From Nocardia spumae (GTDB lineage: Bacteria > Actinomycetota > Actinomycetes > Mycobacteriales > Mycobacteriaceae): DNA of 64,000 bases. The first letter of the stretch is position 1. The number at the start of each line of letters is the position of its first letter. The notes beneath the pieces were generated by a model that saw only the letters and a list, made by a program, of their open reading frames with translations, was not told the DNA's origin and ran no database searches. Below are positions 26,586 to 34,615 of this stretch, one piece after another. The position numbers and the translations under genes are program-made. Location: NCBI RefSeq assembly GCF_020733635.1, contig NZ_JAJFZL010000001.1:5084001-5148000 (forward strand). Direction: 5' to 3'.

Positions 26586-26621
26586 CGCACCGCCGCACCG
26601 GAAGCCCGGTACGGCGGTGCG
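26586..26621 (-). terminator. hairpin terminator after the GT operon / permease remnant
   Basis: Arms GCACCGCCG (26587-26595) and CGGCGGTGC (26612-26620) pair perfectly. After one C-A mismatch, ACCGG pairs with CCGGT around an AAGC loop; an outer C-G pair closes at 26586/26621. It lies 14 nt past the permease stop. No U-tract follows, as is usual in actinobacteria. Confidence 0.7.
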
Positions 26622-26634
26622 CGACGGCCACCGA

Positions 26635-27018
26635 TCAGGCGTTCTCGCGAGCGAAGCTGCGCGCGCCGATCACCATCAGCACCAGGGCCACCGCCACGGT
26701 CAACCCGGTACCCAGGTAGACCTGGGACACCGCGAAGTCACCGCGGAACAACGCTCGGGCCGCCTCCACCGTGTGCTGGAACGGGTTGAGGTCGGCGATG
26801 ATCCGCAGCCAGCGCGGCGCCAGGCTCATCGGCAGCGGGATGCCCGACAGCAGCATCAACGGAACCGAGACACTGTTGAGCACCTTGAGCACCGAGGCCA
26901 GCGTGTCCTCCGAGCGCCCCCACAGCGCCAGCGCGTAGGAGCCCGACGCCGGCCCGGCCGCCATCACCGAGATCAGCAGCACCGCCGCCGAGGCGACGCG
27001 GACAACGACCCGGGTGGT
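26635..27018 (-). pseudogene. ABC-2 (DrrB-type) transporter permease, 5'-truncated remnant
   Basis: The frame encodes only the last ~127 residues of a daunorubicin-resistance-type permease: hydrophobic helices with ASGSYALALWGRSED, VPLMLLSGIPLPMSLAPRWL and LNPFQHTVEAARALFRGD, ending ARSFAREN. Full proteins are about 250-280 residues with six helices. There is no start region: the open frame begins immediately after the TGA of the glycosyltransferase gene, in the same frame. No partner ATPase is nearby. This looks like a gene cut by rearrangement, consistent with its position at the edge of an inverted block. A GTG at 26982 could start a 115-residue product. Confidence 0.75.
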
Positions 27019-28281
27019 TCACAGGGGGCTGTTCGGATCCCGTTCCGGCAGCGGGCGTTCGGTGATCACCGGGCGGCCCAGCGGATTGCGAACCCGGCGC
27101 TTGGCGGCCTGGTAGACCTGAATCGTCTCGGCCGCCACCACGTCCCACGCGAAGTCGGCGGTCAGCCGGGCGTGGGCGGCATAGGCCCGCTGCTGCGCGG
27201 CGACCGGATCGTCGAGGACCGCGGTGACCGCCTCGACCAGTCCGGTGACATCCGCCGGTTCGAACGAGGCCCCGGTGACACCGTCGACGACGAGTTCGCC
27301 CAGTCCGCCCGCGGTCGAGGTCACCAGGGGTGTGCCGGCCGCGGCGGCCTCGAGGGCCACGATGCCGAACGGCTCGTAGCGGCTCGGCAGCACGATCGCG
27401 TCGGCGCCGTGCAACCAGCCCAGCAGCTCCGCGTGATCCAGGCGCCCGGCGAAATTCACCGCGCGCGCCACCCGATGGACCCGGGCACGCTCGCGCAGCC
27501 ATTCGAACTGGGTGCCGACCCCGGCGATGGTCAGGGTCGCACCGGGGTGCGCGCGCCGGATCCGCGGCAGCGCTGCGATCGCGTCCTGGACGCCCTTCTC
27601 GTATTCGAGCCGGCCCACATACAGCAGCCGGGGCGGGCCCGAGCGCGGTGCGCGATCACGAAATGTCCACGCCCCCACGTCGATTCCGTTGCGGATCACG
27701 GTCACCGGCACCGGGTCGGGACGATAGAGCTTGTCCACCTCGTCCTGCATCGAGGCCGAACAGGTGATCAGCGCGTCGGATTCGCGGGCCAGCCACCACT
27801 CCACCGAATGAACCTGCTTGTTCACCCGGCCCGAGACCCAGCCACTGTGCCGGCCGGCCTCGGTGGCGTGGATCGTCGATACCAGCGGCACGTCGTAGTA
27901 TTCGGCGAGCGCGATCGACGAATGCGCGACCAGCCAGTCGTGGGCGTGCACGACATCGGGAGTCCAGCCCTCGGCGATTCCCGGTTTGCTCAGCGCGATC
28001 CCGGCACGGACCATGGCATGCCCCATGGCCAGCGTCCAGGCCAGCATGTCCTCGCCGAAATCGAAGGCGGGCGGATCCTCCGCGACCGCGACCACGAGCA
28101 CCCGGTCCTCGATGAAGGTGTGGGTGGGATGGGTGCTGGCATCGGTACCCATCGGGCGGCGGGCCAGTACGACGACCTCGTGGCCGGCCGCCGCCAGTTC
28201 GACGGCCAGATGATGGACGTGCCGCCCCAGCCCGCCGACGACTACCGGTGGGTACTCCCACGACACCATCAAGATCTTCAT
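27019..28281 (-). CDS. glycosyltransferase family 4 (Rv3032-like)
   Basis: 420 residues from the ATG at 28281. GT-B fold: the N-terminal PPVVVGGLGRHVHHLA segment binds the donor or glycogen-like acceptor, and the C-terminal half has GRLEYEKGVQDAI and the nucleotide-sugar E-x7-E region PSRYEPFGIVALEAAAAGTP (about 331-350). It resembles glycogen synthase-type alpha-1,4-glucosyltransferases. Order and overlap with a GH57 enzyme and a methyltransferase match the M. tuberculosis Rv3030-3032 locus linked to 6-O-methylglucose lipopolysaccharide. The ATG overlaps the GH57 stop (ATGA). The permease remnant starts right after its stop. Confidence 0.9.
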   Translation of the reverse strand: MKILMVSWEYPPVVVGGLGRHVHHLAVELAAAGHEVVVLARRPMGTDASTHPTHTFIEDRVLVVAVAEDPPAFDFGEDMLAWTLAMGHAMVRAGIALSKPGIAEGWTPDVVHAHDWLVAHSSIALAEYYDVPLVSTIHATEAGRHSGWVSGRVNKQVHSVEWWLARESDALITCSASMQDEVDKLYRPDPVPVTVIRNGIDVGAWTFRDRAPRSGPPRLLYVGRLEYEKGVQDAIAALPRIRRAHPGATLTIAGVGTQFEWLRERARVHRVARAVNFAGRLDHAELLGWLHGADAIVLPSRYEPFGIVALEAAAAGTPLVTSTAGGLGELVVDGVTGASFEPADVTGLVEAVTAVLDDPVAAQQRAYAAHARLTADFAWDVVAAETIQVYQAAKRRVRNPLGRPVITERPLPERDPNSPL

Positions 28282-29849
28282 GCCGGTCCTTCTGTTGCTC
28301 CCGCCGAGCGGTGACCGACTGCGGGGATATCGGTCCCCCGTGCGCCCAGTCGCCGCGCGTCGAGAGCGGGAAAGAATCCGTCGGCCGCATACCATCCTGC
28401 CGCCAACTGCCGCGCTTTGGCGAGTTGGCCCGTGGTCACCGCCGCCGCGATCTCCCGGACGGCATGGGCGTGCTCGTGCGCGCGGTCGCGGGCGTACCCG
28501 GCCGCGGAGTCCTTGCTCACCATGAACGCCCAGTCGCTCGACACGGTGAGAACAGCCTCGCGCAGCAGCTGATCGGCGACCGGATCGCGCAGTCCGTCGG
28601 CCTGCGCGGCCATCTTGTCCACGGTGTCCAGCGCGGCACGCACGATCTCGGCGTTCAGGTCGACCAGGTCGCGGACCTGATCACCGGCCCAGACCCGCCA
28701 GTCCTTCCCCGATCCCCACGAGGAGTCGGCGAGTTCCACCGGGGCGCCGACGAATCCGGCGGCGCGGGCATCGGCGAGGGTGCCGACGGTGACGCCGGCC
28801 TCGGGCAGGGCGCGCAGCACCTGCTCCAGCCACTGCGGTCCCTCGTGCCACCAGTGCCCGAACAGTTCGGTGTCGAAGGCGGCCACCACCAGTGCCGGGC
28901 GCCCGGCGCGCTCGGATTCGGTGATCAGGCGCTGCCGCACGGTCTCGACGAAATCGGCGACATCTCGCTCGACCGCGGCCGCGGCGGCCGCGGGATCGTA
29001 GGGCGCCTTGTCCGGCCCGGCCACCTGCTTACCGGTGACCCGCGCCGGTTTGAGACCGGTGTCGTGGTCGTAGTGGTGGAAGTCGCGATAGTGGCTCTGG
29101 CCGGGATAACCCGATTTCGGCGACCAGACCCGATAGCTGACCTGCAGATCACGGCCGAACGCGACCACATCGGTATCCCACACCGGGCGGCCGACAGTGG
29201 TGTCACCGCGCAGCGCCGGACCGTCGACCATGAAATGCGTCACACCGGCGGCCGCGTACCCCTGTTCCATCCCGGGGGTGAAACCGCATTCCGGCGCCCA
29301 GATCCCAGCGGGCGTGTGGCCCCAGCGATGGCGCGCGTCGCCCAGCCCCTCCCGCAATTGGAACTCGCGCAGCCGCGGATCCAGCAGCGGCTGGAACGGA
29401 TGCGCGAGCGGGCCGCCGAGCAGTTCGATCGCTTCGGCGTCGATCAGCTCCCGCCACACCGGAGAGCCGCCGTGCCGCCACCGCAGCTCGAAATCGGCCA
29501 GCGCCTCGGCGGCCAGAGCGTGTTCGTACCGGCCCAGCTCACCCTTGCCGGCCATGGACGCCTCATCGGCCCGCAGCTGCCAGTTGCCCAGCCAGTGATG
29601 CATGGCCGACAGCGCATGCGGATCGTCGAGCTGCGCGGCCAGCACCGGCGTGATGCCGAAGCTGAGCAGATGCGAACGCCCCTCCGCGGCAAGTGTTCTC
29701 AGCACCCGCGCCACCGGCAGATAGGACGCTGCCCACGACTGATACAACCATTCCTCACCGACCGGCCAGCGCCCGTGGTGCACCAGCCACGGCAGATGGG
29801 AATGCAGGACCAGGGTGAACTGACCCGGCACCGCCTGCGAATCGCTCAC
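28278..29849 (-). CDS. glycoside hydrolase family 57 protein (Rv3031-like branching enzyme)
   Basis: 523 residues from the GTG at 29849 (GTGA overlap with the methyltransferase). Family 57 blocks are visible: LVLHSHLPWL at the N terminus, GIWAPECGF with the probable nucleophile Glu, and AFDTELFGHWWHEG with the acid/base Asp. The following DSSWGSGKDWRVWAGD and C-terminal helical domain are typical of alpha-1,4-glucan branching members, which transfer rather than hydrolyse. In this operon it should introduce the alpha-1,6 branches of methylglucose lipopolysaccharide or glycogen. The middle gene of a tightly overlapped three-gene operon. Confidence 0.9.
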   Translation of the reverse strand: MSDSQAVPGQFTLVLHSHLPWLVHHGRWPVGEEWLYQSWAASYLPVARVLRTLAAEGRSHLLSFGITPVLAAQLDDPHALSAMHHWLGNWQLRADEASMAGKGELGRYEHALAAEALADFELRWRHGGSPVWRELIDAEAIELLGGPLAHPFQPLLDPRLREFQLREGLGDARHRWGHTPAGIWAPECGFTPGMEQGYAAAGVTHFMVDGPALRGDTTVGRPVWDTDVVAFGRDLQVSYRVWSPKSGYPGQSHYRDFHHYDHDTGLKPARVTGKQVAGPDKAPYDPAAAAAAVERDVADFVETVRQRLITESERAGRPALVVAAFDTELFGHWWHEGPQWLEQVLRALPEAGVTVGTLADARAAGFVGAPVELADSSWGSGKDWRVWAGDQVRDLVDLNAEIVRAALDTVDKMAAQADGLRDPVADQLLREAVLTVSSDWAFMVSKDSAAGYARDRAHEHAHAVREIAAAVTTGQLAKARQLAAGWYAADGFFPALDARRLGARGTDIPAVGHRSAGATEGPA

Positions 29850-30679
29850 GGTTTCACCGCGATGGCAACCAGATCGAGGCTGGCGTCGATATCCGGATCC
29901 CAGGCGCCGCCCGCCGCAACGGCGGTGCCCCGGCCCGCCGGCGTGGGACGCAGGTCGAAATCGTCGGTGCGAACACCGGCCACCGCCGCGGTGAGCTCGG
30001 CGGGCCAGGGCTCCCCCGCCAGCGCCCGTTCGATCTGAGCGTCGATGAACGAACCACCCCATCGCTCGTCGAGAGCCCGCAGCGCCGGACCGTGATGGAC
30101 ACCGGCCATCACATCGACCCGGAAACCGGCCTGCTCCAGCAGTTCCGCGAGTTCGGTCGCGTTCAATTCCCGAGTGTGGAAGGGATTGAGCGGCGTATCG
30201 CGTCCAGGTGAGAAGGTGATCCGATTGGGCGTGCTGATCAGCAACTCACCGCCGGGGCGCAATACCCGCAGGCATTCGCGTAGGAACTGTGCCTGGTCCC
30301 AGAGATGTTCGACGACCTGGAAATTCACCACCACATCGACCGTGGCGTCCTCGAGCGGCAGCTCGGCCAGATTGCCCTGGATCATTTCCACCCGCGGGTA
30401 GACCGCCCGCACATGTGCCACGGCGCTGGTGTCGTAGTCCAGGCCGATCACCGCGGTGGCTACATCGGCGATCATGTTCGCGCCGTAGCCCTCACCGGAT
30501 CCCGCCTCCAGAACCGTTGCACCGGTGCACCGTTCGAGCAGGCGCGCGTAGACGATCTCGTGCCGGCGGAACCAGTAGTTCTCCTCCGCGATACCCGGAA
30601 CGGTCCGCTCGCCGGTCAGCGGCAGCGGCTCCACCTCGGCAGACTCCCCGCTCACAGGGGAGACGACAGCCTCACTCAT
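29846..30679 (-). CDS. SAM-dependent methyltransferase (Rv3030-like)
   Basis: 277 residues. Class I methyltransferase core: motif I VLEAGSGEGYGANMI, post-I Asp in IGLDYD, NLAELPLEDATVDVVVNFQVVEHLW (about 104-128) and RVLRPGGELLISTPN. The C-terminal third carries a WDPDIDASLDLVAIAV end. First gene of the GT/GH57/methyltransferase operon, so sugar O-methylation in methylglucose polysaccharide assembly is the likely job, by analogy with the mycobacterial locus. It is divergent from etfB across a 227-nt region carrying a palindrome and a tandem repeat. Confidence 0.88.
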   Translation of the reverse strand: MSEAVVSPVSGESAEVEPLPLTGERTVPGIAEENYWFRRHEIVYARLLERCTGATVLEAGSGEGYGANMIADVATAVIGLDYDTSAVAHVRAVYPRVEMIQGNLAELPLEDATVDVVVNFQVVEHLWDQAQFLRECLRVLRPGGELLISTPNRITFSPGRDTPLNPFHTRELNATELAELLEQAGFRVDVMAGVHHGPALRALDERWGGSFIDAQIERALAGEPWPAELTAAVAGVRTDDFDLRPTPAGRGTAVAAGGAWDPDIDASLDLVAIAVKP

Positions 30680-30746
30680 TCAGTCGACGTTAGCGGTTGC
30701 GCGTATCACACCCGCGTCCGGACCGGCGATGGAGAACATCACACCC

Positions 30747-30768
30747 TAAGTTACCCGCGAGTAACTTA
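30747..30768. promoter_or_regulatory. 22-bp palindrome between methyltransferase and etfB
   Basis: Arms TAAGTTAC (30747-30754) and GTAACTTA (30761-30768) are perfect inverted repeats around CCGCGA, whose central CGCG is also self-complementary, leaving one mismatched pair in 22 bp. The size and symmetry fit a homodimeric repressor of TetR or GntR type. Its position would allow control of both etfBA and the divergent polysaccharide operon. Confidence 0.6.
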
Positions 30769-30794
30769 ATGTAGGGTAATCTCCCGATCGGAGC

Positions 30795-30827
30795 TTTCGA
30801 AGTGACAGAGTTTTCGAACTGACAGAG
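30795..30827. repeat. tandem 17-bp-period direct repeat upstream of etfB
   Basis: Two 16-nt copies of TTTCGAAGTGACAGAG (30795-30810) and TTTCGAACTGACAGAG (30812-30827) differ at one base and are separated by one base. Each contains TTCGAA. They lie 80-112 nt before the etfB start. They may be activator half-sites or a recent duplication. Confidence 0.6.
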
Positions 30828-30906
30828 CCTTTTCCGTGGACGTACGGCCAGCCGATCGTGCGACCCCACCTCACGTGCCACCAGAACAGGAGGTCGACGA
30901 AGACCA

Positions 30907-31692
30907 ATGCCGAACATCGTCGTACTGATCAAGCAGGTTCCCGACACCTGGTCCGAGCGCAAGCTGACCGATGGTGACTACACCCTCGACCGGGAGGCCG
31001 CCGACGCGATCCTGGACGAGATCAACGAGCGTGCCGTCGAAGAGGCCCTGCTGATCAAGGAAGCCCAGGGCGGCGAGGTCACCGTTCTCGCCATGGGCCC
31101 CGAGCGTGCCACCGAAGCCATCCGCAAGGCGCTGTCGATGGGTGCCGACAAGGCCATCCACGTCAAGGACGACGCCATCCACGGCTCCGACGCCGTGCAG
31201 ACCGCGTGGGTGCTCGCCGGTGCGCTGGGCCAGATCGAAGGCATAGAGCTCGTCATCGCCGGTAACGAGGCCACCGACGGCCGCGCGGGTGCCGTGCCGG
31301 CCATCATCGCCGAGTACCTCGGCATCCCGCAGCTCACGCACCTGCGCAAGCTGACCGTGGACGGCGAGAAGATCTCCGGCGAGCGCGAGACCGACGAGGG
31401 TGTGTTCAAGCTCGAGGCGAACCTGCCCGCCATCGTCTCGGTCACCGAGAAGATCAACGAGCCCCGCTTCCCCTCCTTCAAGGGCATCATGGCCGCGAAG
31501 AAGAAGGAAGTGCAGACGTTCACCCTGGCCGACCTGGGCATCGACCCGTCGACCGTCGGTGTGTCGAATGCGGGAACTGCTGTGACTGCTGTAACGCCGA
31601 AGCCGCCGCGTACCGCGGGCGAGAAGACGGTCGACGAAGGCGAGGGCGGCAACCAGGTCGCGCAGTACCTCGTCGGCCAGAAGATCATCTGA
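30907..31692 (+). CDS. etfB: electron transfer flavoprotein subunit beta
   Basis: 261 residues, usual for EtfB/FixA. The family pattern is clear: IVVLIKQVPDTWSE at the N terminus, NERAVEEAL, MGADKAIHVKD, AGNEATDGRAGAVPA (AMP/FAD-site loop) and the membrane-dehydrogenase recognition region near IMAAKKKEVQT. Partners with EtfA to carry electrons from acyl-CoA dehydrogenases to ETF:quinone oxidoreductase. AGGAGG lies about 10 nt before the ATG. etfA follows 42 nt later. Corresponds to fixA (Rv3029c) but on the opposite strand relative to the conserved neighbours. Confidence 0.97.
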   Translation: MPNIVVLIKQVPDTWSERKLTDGDYTLDREAADAILDEINERAVEEALLIKEAQGGEVTVLAMGPERATEAIRKALSMGADKAIHVKDDAIHGSDAVQTAWVLAGALGQIEGIELVIAGNEATDGRAGAVPAIIAEYLGIPQLTHLRKLTVDGEKISGERETDEGVFKLEANLPAIVSVTEKINEPRFPSFKGIMAAKKKEVQTFTLADLGIDPSTVGVSNAGTAVTAVTPKPPRTAGEKTVDEGEGGNQVAQYLVGQKII

Positions 31693-31734
31693 TCCCGCCG
31701 AGCGCATTCACCACAGACTTCAGGAGAGATACCC

Positions 31735-32694
31735 ATGGCAGAAGTACTTGTGCTCGTCGAGCACGCCGAAGGCGCACCCAAGAAGGTGACCACCGAACTC
31801 CTCACCGCCGCACGCTCGCTGGGCTCGCCGGCCGCGGTCGTGCTGGGCGCGCCCGGCTCGGCTGACAAGATCGCCGACGCGCTGGCCGCCGCCGGTGCCG
31901 AGAAGATCTACGTCGCCGAGTCCGACGATGTCGACGGCTTCCTGGTGACCCCGAAGGTCGACGTCCTGGCCGGTCTGGCCGAGTCGGCTTCCCCGGCCGC
32001 CGTGCTGGTCGCCGCCTCCGCCGAGGGCAAGGAGGTGTCGGGTCGCCTGGCCGCCCGCATCGGCTCCGGCCTGCTGATCGATGTCATCGACGTCAAGGCC
32101 GACGGCACCGCCACCCACTCCATCTTCGGTGGCGCGTTCACCGTCGACGCCAAGGCCACCGGTGACGTGCCGGTGATCTCGGTGCGCCCGGGTGCGATCG
32201 AGGCCGCTCCGCAGGCCGCCGCCGGCGAGAAGGTGACCGTCGAGGTTCCGGCTCAGGAAGAGGGCGTCACCAAGGTGACCTCCCGTGAGCCCGTCGTCGG
32301 TGGCGACCGTCCGGAGCTCACCGAGGCCACCATCGTGGTCTCCGGTGGTCGCGGCGTCGGCAGCGAGGACAACTTCCACAAGGTCGTCGAGCCGCTGGCC
32401 GACGCCCTGGGTGCCGCGGTCGGCGCCTCGCGTGCCGCCGTCGACTCGGGCTACTACCCGGGCCAGTTCCAGGTCGGTCAGACCGGTAAGACGGTCTCCC
32501 CGCAGCTGTACGTCGCCCTGGGCATCTCCGGCGCCATCCAGCACCGGGCCGGTATGCAGACCTCGAAGACCATCGTCGCGGTCAACAAGGACGAAGAGGC
32601 GCCGATCTTCGAGATCAGCGACTACGGCATCGTGGGCGACCTGTTCAACGTCGCCCCGCAGCTGACCGAGGCGGTCAAGGCTCACAAGGGCTGA
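31735..32694 (+). CDS. etfA: electron transfer flavoprotein subunit alpha
   Basis: 319 residues, typical EtfA/FixB. N-terminal domain with [16 protein letters not shown]-terminal FAD domain with [49 protein letters not shown] (485-type signature around residues 245-267) and [22 protein letters not shown]. It binds FAD and, with EtfB, accepts electrons from beta-oxidation and related dehydrogenases. Preceded by AGGAGAG. A strong hairpin follows the stop at 32716-32751. Confidence 0.97.
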   Translation: MAEVLVLVEHAEGAPKKVTTELLTAARSLGSPAAVVLGAPGSADKIADALAAAGAEKIYVAESDDVDGFLVTPKVDVLAGLAESASPAAVLVAASAEGKEVSGRLAARIGSGLLIDVIDVKADGTATHSIFGGAFTVDAKATGDVPVISVRPGAIEAAPQAAAGEKVTVEVPAQEEGVTKVTSREPVVGGDRPELTEATIVVSGGRGVGSEDNFHKVVEPLADALGAAVGASRAAVDSGYYPGQFQVGQTGKTVSPQLYVALGISGAIQHRAGMQTSKTIVAVNKDEEAPIFEISDYGIVGDLFNVAPQLTEAVKAHKG

Positions 32695-32715
32695 TTCCAG
32701 ACCCCTGCAGGGAGT

Positions 32716-32751
32716 ACGGCTCGCCGGATCGGGATCGATCCGGCGAGCCGT
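32716..32751. terminator. bidirectional hairpin terminator after etfA
   Basis: Perfect 15-bp stem (32716-32730 with 32737-32751) around the loop GGGATC, placed between the convergent ends of etfA and the DUF1707 gene. GC-rich, no U-tract. Confidence 0.85.
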
Positions 32752-32768
32752 CTGCGTCGGCGCTCCGA

Positions 32769-33194
32769 TCAGGACCGCGGATCGTCGTGGCGCGGGTGGC
32801 GCTCACCCGGCGACCGGCCGACGGTGATTCCGATGACGGTCGGGATACACAGCGCCAGGCCCCACGGCACCGCCACCCAGAACGGCCAGAAGTAACCGGC
32901 TCCGGTCGCCAGCCAGATCAGCAGGCAGAGCACGTTGACGAACACCCACGGCGTCCACATGATCAGCACCCACGGCGGCACCCGGTGCGGGCGCGATGCC
33001 GTGCCCTGCTCGCGCACGGCCGGTAGATCCGACAGGATCGGCGACAGCTCACCATAGGTACGCGCGGCGTAGACCTGCTGGACGCGATCGTCGAACTCGG
33101 CGAGGTTCAACCGGCCCTCGTTCATGGCCGAGCGCAGCCGTTCGACGATCTTCTCCCGGTCCGCGTCCGAGGCCCGCACGTTCTCGTTTCCCAC
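32769..33194 (-). CDS. DUF1707 domain protein with two membrane helices
   Basis: 141 residues. Residues 5-60 form a DUF1707/SHOCT-like domain: RASDADREKIVERLRSAMNEGRLNLAEFDDRVQQVYAARTYGEL spans about 7-50, the usual short helical domain of actinobacterial membrane proteins. Two hydrophobic helices follow at about 75-95 and 100-122, separated by a short loop, then a charged tail rich in His/Arg/Asp. The function of DUF1707 proteins is unknown; some link to envelope stress. Convergent with etfA across a strong terminator. Confidence 0.88.
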   Translation of the reverse strand: MGNENVRASDADREKIVERLRSAMNEGRLNLAEFDDRVQQVYAARTYGELSPILSDLPAVREQGTASRPHRVPPWVLIMWTPWVFVNVLCLLIWLATGAGYFWPFWVAVPWGLALCIPTVIGITVGRSPGERHPRHDDPRS

Positions 33195-33311
33195 GAGCCC
33201 ACCCTAGAACGCGGGACCTGGCCGCGCCGGAGAACTCGGCCGACCCGGAACCCGAACGCGGCAAGGGTAATCCGCTTGCGGGCGCGCCCGGGACTACCGC
33301 AGGCTGGGCGC

Positions 33312-34352
33312 ATGCCGATGCCACCGATCGCACTGCCGCCCGAAGTCGTCGACACCGTTTCCGCGGTCTTCGGCGCCCGCGGGCGCGCCTGGCTGGCCGA
33401 CCTTCCCGAACGCGTCGAGGCGCTGTGCGCACACTGGCGGCTCGAAACCGTCGGCGCCGCGTTCGGTGGCGGCACCCACTCCTATGCCGCCCCGGTCCGC
33501 CGCGAGGACGGCTCGGTGGCCGTGCTGAAGGTTCCGATCGTGGACGAGGAGAACGTCGCCGAGGCCGCGGGCCTGTTCTGCTACGACGGTGACGGGGCGG
33601 TCCGGCTGCACGACTACGACCCCGGCAGTGGCGCACTGCTGCTGGAGTGGGCGCGGCCGGGTACACCGCTGCTGGAACAGCCGGGTTTCCCGAGCCTGGA
33701 GGGCCTGCCCGACCATGCGCCCAAGGTGAAGACGGCCTGCGCGCTGTACCGGCGGCTGCGCCGCGAACCCGGCCCGCTGCCCTCGGGCTTTCCGGCCTTT
33801 CCCACCGTCGCGGCCCTGCTCACCGACTGGTCGGACCGGTTCGGTTCGCCGGCACCCGAATTGGCCCGGATCGTGCCGCACGCCCTGCTGGACCTCGCGG
33901 TGGGGTACTGCGCCGAGCTCTCGACCCCGCAGGGCCCGGCCGTGATCGTCAATCGAGATACCCACCTGGGCAATATCGTTGCCGCCGAACGCGAGCCGTG
34001 GCTGCTGATCGATCCGAAACCGTATCTGGGTGAGGCGGCATTCGATATCGGGTTTCTGATCATGATTCGAGTGCAGCGGTTTCCGACGGCCGCGCGAGCG
34101 GAACGAATGGTCTCCTCCACCGCGGCCGCGACCGCGGTCGACGCCACCCGTTCTCATGCGTGGGCATATTTGCGGACAATGGAGGAAATCTCCTGGGCCG
34201 TGGCCGATCACGCAGCCGATGACCTGCGGTTACATCTCGCGGTGGCCACCGCGCTCGCGGCTGTTCCGTCAGTTCCGGTCACCTCCGCGAAACATTCCCG
34301 GACGATACGATTCCGAAACGCCCACGATGAACATTTTCCTACCGAACCGTAG
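33312..34352 (+). CDS. aminoglycoside/hydroxyurea phosphotransferase-like kinase (APH(6) family)
   Basis: 346 residues from the ATG at 33312; ATG 33318 is equally possible. The kinase-like fold has FGGGTHSYAAPV at the nucleotide loop, LKVPI with the lysine, and the Brenner motif NRDTHLGNI (Asn214, Asp216) where APH(6) enzymes have HGDLHxGN. It also has the Mg-binding LLIDPKPYLGEAAFD (Asp234). The catalytic Asp is kept but the leading His is replaced by Asn. The C-terminal ~30 residues are polar and unlike the family. It could be a resistance kinase or a housekeeping small-molecule kinase; resistance should not be assumed from sequence alone. Confidence 0.82.
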   Translation: MPMPPIALPPEVVDTVSAVFGARGRAWLADLPERVEALCAHWRLETVGAAFGGGTHSYAAPVRREDGSVAVLKVPIVDEENVAEAAGLFCYDGDGAVRLHDYDPGSGALLLEWARPGTPLLEQPGFPSLEGLPDHAPKVKTACALYRRLRREPGPLPSGFPAFPTVAALLTDWSDRFGSPAPELARIVPHALLDLAVGYCAELSTPQGPAVIVNRDTHLGNIVAAEREPWLLIDPKPYLGEAAFDIGFLIMIRVQRFPTAARAERMVSSTAAATAVDATRSHAWAYLRTMEEISWAVADHAADDLRLHLAVATALAAVPSVPVTSAKHSRTIRFRNAHDEHFPTEP

Positions 34353-34615
34353 ATAACGAATCGGTCGCTGCCACCCGGAATTGCTGCTATCTTGGCTGTC
34401 GTCGGGTGCTGGGGCCGATCGGGATCCTCCACCGGCGGGTCGATGGTGAATTCGCCTGTCCGGTAAGCGCTTCGAGGTCCCATTCAGGTTAGGTTGCAGT
34501 ATCATCCTGCCTGCCGCGTTCCCGCCGTCCGACCCAAGTGTCATAAGGCCGTGCAGCTCGCGGTCGTCGAGTAGGGAAGGACACAACGGCCGGACATCCG
34601 GCACCGAGGGAACTG

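Noticed and set aside
25429..28314. Very long open frame (961 codons) on the plus strand
   Set aside because: Antisense to the acyltransferases, permease remnant and glycosyltransferase; arginine/glycine/histidine-rich nonsense, caused by high-GC codon bias.
33312..34352. Calling this an aminoglycoside-resistance gene
   Set aside because: Family-level similarity only; the Brenner-motif His is replaced and the tail is unrelated.
34485..34505. IdeR iron-box-like AGGTTAGGTT upstream of cvnA
   Set aside because: Only one half of the 19-bp consensus matches; the other half shows no symmetry.
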